From positions 62,001 to 126,000 of the forward strand of contig JADANN010000231.1 of NCBI GenBank assembly GCA_018806985.1: a stretch of DNA of 64,000 bases, given 5' to 3'. Position numbers and translations under genes: made by a program. The notes under the pieces were generated by a model. It was not told where the DNA came from, did not search any database, and was given only the letters and a program-made list of their open reading frames with translations. Positions 59,401-64,000 of this stretch are shown here, in pieces (within the stretch, counting starts at the first letter, position 1; each line of letters begins with the position of its first letter). This DNA is from Angiostrongylus vasorum (Eukaryota; Nematoda; Chromadorea; Rhabditida; Metastrongylidae).

Positions 59401-62400
59401 GGAACAGATTGGTTTCATATGCGCCATTCGCTCTGATCGAAATAAATATCTGCGAATGCTCCAATTACGTCTATCTAGATCGGGAGATCAACACGGTGAA
59501 CAACTTAGCTCCGTTGTTGAGCGGAAGGAAACGAGCTGTTTGAGGAGCTTTCAACGGCATCGAGGATGTAGTGAAGAGAACAAAAGCACCTGACTTCGTG
59601 CCCACGTTTTCGACTCCGCGATACTTCCTACCTTAACATATGCGTCAGAAACCTGGTCGCTGCGTAAGCAGGATGAAGGTCACTCAGCGTCATTGAACGC
59701 GCAGTCGAAACGACGGGGTCGGAGGCACAGACCTGCGTCAACGATCAGAAATCAAAGATACCGTTCTGTACGCCAAACAGTCGATGATAGGGTTAGCAGG
59801 ACAATAATGCTAATGAAAATGACTAGATTCCTCGCGTTGTTATATGCACTGCACGAAGAACAGTGGTCAGAGTTCTTCACGAAAAGCCTAGAAGAACGGT
59901 ATGGTAGTCGAGTCCATAGAGCCAACGGAACACACTGGGCTACTCTCGCACGTGACAGGGAAAGTGGATTTTTACTTGCGCCCCTTCGACTCATTCCACC
60001 ATCAACAGTACGATAGATGATACTAACCGAGGCCCATGATTTGCCTTTTAGTCAGCCAGTTTTTTAGCGCAACGGAACTATCGGCGGTGACTCGTCAACG
60101 GGTATGAGGGTCCTAGTTATTAGCCGTATGTAGTTATCCTTGTTGTTGTGTTTAATATCGTACCGTGTGTTTGATATCGTACCGTGCCGTGAAAAAGAAT
60201 AGGTGGCAAACAAAATTTAAAACCTAATGTTTTGAGCTTAAATGTTGACAAAAAATCGCCAAAACAATTTGGCTGTTTTGCTCTGTTTAATGGTATAAAA
60301 TTTTTTCTTGGCGCCTTACTGTTAATTTGGGGTGAGCTCAATGTTTTTAGGTATCTTTGTTTTACTGTGCACGACCTAAAGTTTTTCGCTTCTATTTGGT
60401 TTCTTTATCAATGGTTGGTTTATTGTTCTAATCTTTTCGCCCTAGAATTCTATGCTTGTGATTTCGAATTTCAGTATAGTTCACCTAAACTTTACTTCAG
60501 CGTTTTGCCGATTTTTGTTTAAAAACCATCGATTTTTGTTTAAAAAATCATTCTAGGGTCTTATGGAATCATTTTAAGCAGAAAGAAATAACGCAATTCA
60601 GTCCTGTGAGAAGGTTTTAAACTAAGGTCTTAGCGTCGTTTTCTTGTTCAGCAATCGCGAGGTTGTTAAACAGCATACATTTACTTCCATAGAAAAGCAC
60701 AGTACAATGCAGCAGTAGCTGACGTTTCGGCAGTATCGCCTTCTTCAGAGCCTGGAAGGGTATACTGACATACAATTTACTAGGCCAAACGCTTCAATAA
60801 CACCTACAAAAAAACGGAAAACTCTATGGCAATTACATGGTCAACAGCTTCTCGAAACACTCACCGCTTTTTACGTGACTTCCAATGAGGAAGATTAGAA
60901 CAGCTGATTATAGTCGCATATGGTTGATTACTGCACTACCCCACGCATATGTTCGCATCAATTTCTGATGTGGGATGGTGTTATTGAAGCGTTTGGCCTA
61001 GTAAATTGTATGTCAGTATACCCTTCCAGGCTCTGAAGAAGGCGATACTGCCGAAACGTCAGCTACTGTTGTATTGTATTGTGTTTTTCTATGGAAGTAA
61101 ATGTATGCTGTTTAACAACCTCGCGATTGCTGAACAAGAAAACGACGCATTCATATTCCAATGCCGAGGTTAATAGAAAGTCGATCCTGGGAACTGTTAA
61201 GTTCTTAGCTTTTAAAGGTTTTTTTTCCTTTCATCATTCGATCTCCACCTTTTTCACTTTCAATCTCACATTGTTTTAGCGCAAGGCGTAAATGATGCTC
61301 TGGGAATCGGCGCTGCTCCTGGCGGTCAAGCAAGTTGGGGTGCGCCAATGGGAGCAGCACCAGGCGACTTTGGTGAGGCCGCGAAAATCTGGTCCGACCC
61401 TCACTTAGATCAACAGCAACAGCAATTTAACCCTATGCACGGACATCATCGTAAGTAACGCTCTAGCACACTTAAAGCATGCATGGCATTGTGAGTGACT
61501 TATTGGCAGTATTTATGCATAGAGTAGCAAAAATGTAGGCTTTCTAGTGCACTCAGATATTAGGTCTCACGAGATCAAACTTGGATCCTATTAGTCCATT
61601 TGTCGCTAAAAATCGACCAGAGATGACGGAGCTGTTTTTGTTTGGACGAACAATACCATACGCCACAATATCATTGTCGTTATTTGCTTGAAATTTTGTT
61701 GAAATAAAAAGCTGTACTTATGGCGATGACATTATGACAAGCAGATTTCCATGCATTTATACATCCCCGTAACTAGGACGCTTGTGTAATGCTTTGCTTG
61801 CACCTCATGTGCACAGTTGATCTTTGTGGTCACAAATAAATCACGTGCTTAAGGGGGAATGAATGGGATGATGGATCCACAAGGAGGAAACGACTGGATT
61901 GGTGCAACACCAGGTCTAAACCAGATGCCATTGTGGAGCGATTTACAAAAACAAGAGCATGATGGCTACTGGAAACATCAGCAACAAGTAATTTACAAAG
62001 AACAGTATTATCTTCCAACGTTTTTAACATGATATTGAAATGTCATCAATTTAGGCTGGAGGTTGGGGTGGGCCTCCAAGTGGTATGGGCGCCTGGCCAC
62101 CCCGTCAGATTCACCCAAATGCGCCACCGCCACAACATGGCGGACAAGGGCAACCGCCCCGAATGTTTGTGCAACGACCTCCACAAGGTATGCTAACCCT
62201 TAAAAGAATTTACATAATGCTAATTCTTTATTTGCTGCCTGTTATTGTCTTTAATAGCAGGTATGAGTTTACATAGTCTTGGACGTGACTAGTTGGCCTC
62301 TGTTGATGATATAATAGCTTTTCTTTTTTGCACTTCTCATTTTCAGTTTGGGCGCCGAACGGCGGTATGATGGGTGGACCACCTGTAGGTAAGCAAGCAA

Positions 62401-63909
62401 TGCCGTGGGATCAGCAACGTATAACAGGAATAGCACGAGGTGGAATGGGACGTGGTGGGCCAACTGGAGGACGGTACCCACCCGGTGGCATGGATATGAG
62501 CGTACCTCCTCCGATCGATTTGCCTCTGAGTGGCATGTCTGGTATGCGGCAAATGGCCCCACCAAACGCTGCTGGCGGATGGAAACCTGAAATTAGTGTT
62601 GCTCCAAATGGTATACGAGGACCAGCAGCCTTCGGCCAAGTGAGTTCGCAAAAAGTTGGGCTTGTTCATATTCAGCGTTTTGTATCTTCTCATATTTTTA
62701 CTGTGTTGTCGTTCATTGGGAATTGGAATGCCAGCTGCGATTATAATCGGTTCATTTTCTTAGATGGCAGCTCCTCTGATAATGTCGGGAAAACCACAAC
62801 CAGCACCCAGTCAGTTCCCAATTGGTGGTGTGGATGATTTGATGTGGCATGATCCAAATGGTGATTTGAAGAAATGGCAGCGAGACACTGGTGTCTCATT
62901 ATGGGGTGATCCAGAAAAGAATAATGAGCGTCCTGTGCGTTTGTGGATGATCGGTGAAGGAGAGGAGGAAGACTTGGAGGTGGCATTGATGAAATGCCCC
63001 GTTCCTCAGAAGAAGGTGGATGGAAGTGTTAGTCTCAAACGCTTAACCAGTGCATCGTCATTTGTAGATGCAGTTCCCGCCTGCATGATCCCTTTTACTG
63101 TTTTTGAGTACTTCTTTTATTTTCATTGGGCCATTTTCAGAATGAAGATGGATCCGCTCGATTGCCATTTCCAGTCCCACCTAAACGTCCTATTGTCGTT
63201 ACTGGGTGGGGTGAGCTGCCAGAGAACGATCCCAATAATCCAATAAAGCATGATGATGTTCAACCCGGATCAGGAAAATGGGGCGACCTTCCATCGCATT
63301 CACAGCACTCTACTGACTCGCCATGGTTCCTGCCTTCTCAACAGCAACCTCAGCCGTTTGCTCCCGAGGCCCCTGCATGGGGACAGCCTAACGCGGCCAC
63401 TGCTCCAATGCCTCCTGGCCCCTCCCAACCGCACACTCAAGCGGTTGCTGATCAGCTAAAGTATGCGGTTGACAAGGGATACCTCGATATGTCTGTGCTG
63501 CAACAAACAAACTTGCCACCTCATGTGCTACAACACATGAATCAAATGCTTGCTCTGATACCAGCTCTTGAATGCTGCGAGGCCGAGCTTAAGTTGCTTG
63601 TAAGTTCATGACAAATGTGTCATTGCAACAGTAGTATATAGTATTTAACCTGTTCCAAAGTCGGATTTGATTAAGGTCGATAGCGTTCGGCCGGATGGTG
63701 AAGTTGATGGGAATAGTCCACAGAGATGGATGAATGATGTTCAAAAGGTTGGATTTCGAATTGCTGTTATGAACAATGCCAACGTTGACATTGCGTGTCA
63801 CTGTAATTCTTACGTTATTGTATCAAGAAAAGAAGAGGCAAATTTCACTCCTGTGATCAGTTCCATTGAGATGTGGCCTCAGAGTTGCATGAATCTAGAA
63901 ATTCGCTAG
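53431..63909 (+). CDS. GW182/TNRC6 (AIN) family microRNA silencing scaffold, 3' end open
   Basis: Binds Argonaute and recruits deadenylases to microRNA targets (family knowledge). Exons with agreeing phases: 53431-53505 (MDLERSLPNLSIDDM), 56891-56999, 61280-61450, 61854-61987, 62055-62187, 62347-62639, 62764-63015, 63141-63599, 63661 onward. Trp-Gly pairs recur (QAGWG, ASWGAP, GGWGG, SLWGDPE, TGWGEL, GKWGDL, PAWGQ). DLMWHDPNGDLKKWQRDTG plus SLWGDPEK is the family hallmark. The sequence is rich in Gln, Pro, Gly and Met, and later has LPPHVLQHMNQMLALIPALE. Intron 1 holds a SINE and a minus-strand candidate gene; intron 2 holds an RTE and an inverted Penelope-like pair. The 63661 exon uses an unusual AAG acceptor, its end is uncertain (63747 or later; a stop is reached at 63909), and the gene may continue beyond the window. 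Whether it is the ain-1 or ain-2 orthologue is not decidable here. Confidence 0.92.
53506..54764. other. Intron 1 of the GW182-type gene, left part
   Basis: A T-rich run at 53520-53720, then a minus frame at 53927-54211 and plus frames at 54383-54708, without recognisable motifs. No gene called. Confidence 0.4.
54765..55060 (+). mobile_element. tRNA-derived SINE (SINE-1) in GW182 intron 1
   Basis: The clearest tRNA-like head of the family: GTAACGCAGCGGTTAGAGG (A box and D arm) and GTTGGTTCGATTTCGC (canonical B box GGTTCGATT). The usual body follows (CCTCTGGGGTCGGCATATTT) and the end is AGTGGAATGCATGCCGCATG. Confidence 0.8.
55480..55640 (-). mobile_element. Penelope-like element end, decayed hammerhead
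   Basis: The minus strand keeps CUGAGGA, a GGCGAAAUCCGCC stem II and GAAAC. GUC has become CUU, so there is no cleavage site. The terminal block reads TTATTAACCTCGGCATTG. Located in GW182 intron 1, antisense. Confidence 0.65.
56132..56708 (-). CDS. Candidate gene nested antisense in GW182 intron 1
   Basis: Exon 56708-56432 (minus) follows a CAAATAG acceptor and has 92 open codons of clearly protein-like composition: EEKHIVIDSAYETKYKGRIE, IQEDRKQVDNFLNGIHAVLA, HDTTVACDKIELDSN. A GTACAC donor after 56432 leaves one base and fits an exon at 56289-56132 opened by a CATTTTAG acceptor (WVMVLFGTDGCKARCAANTI, RDLAVEVIPENWE, then a stop). If that donor is not used, the first exon ends at a TAA at 56412. 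Upstream exons were not found. I do not recognise the family. It could also be part of an unrecognised retroelement. Confidence 0.45.
57000..57589. other. Intron 2 of the GW182-type gene, left part
   Basis: AT-rich. 57515-57570 has a small foldback/MITE fragment (GATTACCCTTTCCGGTGG). Confidence 0.4.
57590..60026 (+). mobile_element. Second RTE-type retrotransposon, reverse transcriptase core deleted
   Basis: The 5' region matches 25215-25610 (ATCTCGAGCCGGTTAGTC, GACTCCCTGTTTCTGCTACG). Endonuclease parts: TICTYNACTLAHLHL at about 58143, VAIGDFNAKI at about 58550, WTWESPNGGHHNEIDQIILD at about 58724, ITDVAVVPKFYT. The linker reads KGRLSPETLELIRQHG and KQCCRRAIEEDLKERR (59070-59200). At about 59375 the sequence jumps from the start of the reverse transcriptase region to its C-terminal side (MFMRNRLVSYAPF, ECSNYVYLDREINTVNN), so the catalytic core is gone. 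The frame is broken several times. Inactive; same strand as the host gene. Confidence 0.88.
60027..60235 (-). repeat. Decayed foldback/MITE fragment
   Basis: CTCGTCAACGGGTATGAGGG and ATCGTACCGTGCCGTGAAAA, AGGTGGCAAACAAAATTT resemble parts of the foldback consensus in reduced form. Confidence 0.35.
60717..60752 (-). ncRNA. Hammerhead ribozyme core (type I, minimal)
   Basis: Minus strand: GGCU, CUGAAGA, stem II with GGC/GCC closing pairs, GAAAC, GUC, AGCU. Stem I is GGCU with AGCU (three Watson-Crick pairs and one G-U). All invariant core bases are present. It is antisense to the host GW182-type gene. Confidence 0.7.
61029..61064 (+). ncRNA. Hammerhead ribozyme core in sense orientation of the GW182 intron
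   Basis: GGCU (61029-61032), CUGAAGA (61033-61039), A plus stem II GGCGAUACUGCC, GAAA (61053-61056), CGUC (61057-61060), AGCU (61061-61064). The core is complete. The predicted cut lies after C61060, about 220 bases upstream of the 61280 acceptor. Stem III is only the ACGU palindrome, so activity may need pairing with a second core. Confidence 0.72.
61451..61853. other. Intron 3 of the GW182-type gene
   Basis: No repeat or nested feature recognised. Confidence 0.6.
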
Positions 63910-64000
63910 AACACCAGACTTGAGATTGGTCCATAGATTTAATTACGGGAACTGTCCACTAAACTGGCCGGTGTGAATTAAGCAACACCAAAAAGATAAG

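Larger units (their letters stand above)
60630..61200. mobile_element. Inverted pair of Penelope-like ends in GW182 intron 2
   Basis: The left arm (about 60645-60810, minus) and right arm (about 60965-61150, plus) are near-identical inverses, about 150 bases apart. Each carries a hammerhead core and GTATACTGACATACAATTTA or its inverse, plus GCGAGGTTGTTAAACAGCAT or its inverse. The right arm continues to the element end CCAATGCCGAGGTTAATAGA. It lies about 80 bases before the acceptor of exon 61280. Confidence 0.85.

Noticed and set aside
60630..61200. Terminal inverted repeats suggesting a DNA transposon
   Set aside because: The arms are two opposed copies of a Penelope-like 3' end with hammerhead cores found singly elsewhere. 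No transposase is present.
62764..63246. 160-codon frame reading past 63015 in the GW182-type gene
   Set aside because: Beyond 63015 the sequence becomes intron-like. Splicing 63015 to 63141 in phase 0 gives QKKNEDGSARLPF, which continues the family-like sequence.

Overview
The window looks like a piece of a nematode nuclear genome, most likely a strongylid of the hookworm type (inference). It is AT-rich, its genes are cut into many small exons by introns that often end in TTTCAG-like acceptors, and most of the DNA is dispersed repeats. I see no bacterial operons, CRISPR array or rRNA.

Three protein genes are well supported by exon chains whose splice phases agree. (1) A plus-strand cadherin-family membrane protein runs from 15994 to about 31940, possibly to 33458. 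It has a signal peptide, about five extracellular cadherin repeats (two canonical, three divergent), one transmembrane segment and a cytoplasmic tail. (2) A minus-strand angiomotin (motin) family coiled-coil protein lies at 36639-42242. (3) A plus-strand GW182/TNRC6 (AIN) family microRNA-silencing scaffold starts at 53431 and runs off the right edge. Several weaker minus-strand candidate exons are also listed (7.3, 47.4, 49.6-50.1 and 56.1-56.7 kb). The last lies antisense inside intron 1 of the GW182 gene.

Between and inside these genes lie at least six repeat families. These are: Penelope-like retroelement (PLE) 3' ends, one with a GIY-YIG domain; two copies of an RTE-type LINE with different internal deletions; a tRNA-derived SINE (SINE-1, about ten copies); a second tRNA-like SINE (SINE-2, two copies); a roughly 390-bp retroposon with an AAGT-rich tail and visible target-site duplications; and a palindromic foldback/MITE family.

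The most interesting signal is that the PLE ends carry minimal type I hammerhead ribozyme cores. The order is a GGCU-type stem I strand, CUGANGA, a small stem II, GAAAC, GUC and the complementary stem I strand. Four copies look near-intact (34391-34426 minus, 35247-35282 plus, 60717-60752 minus, 61029-61064 plus) and several more are decayed. One intact core lies in sense orientation in intron 2 of the GW182-type gene, inside a long inverted repeat.

Layout: 1-15 kb is repeats with no firm gene. 16-33 kb is the cadherin gene, its introns filled with repeats and one RTE. 34.2-35.4 kb is a head-to-head PLE pair. 36.6-42.2 kb is the motin gene. 42.5-53 kb is mostly unassigned sequence, repeats, a GC-rich island and a TA microsatellite. 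53.4-64 kb is the GW182-type gene with a second RTE in intron 2.
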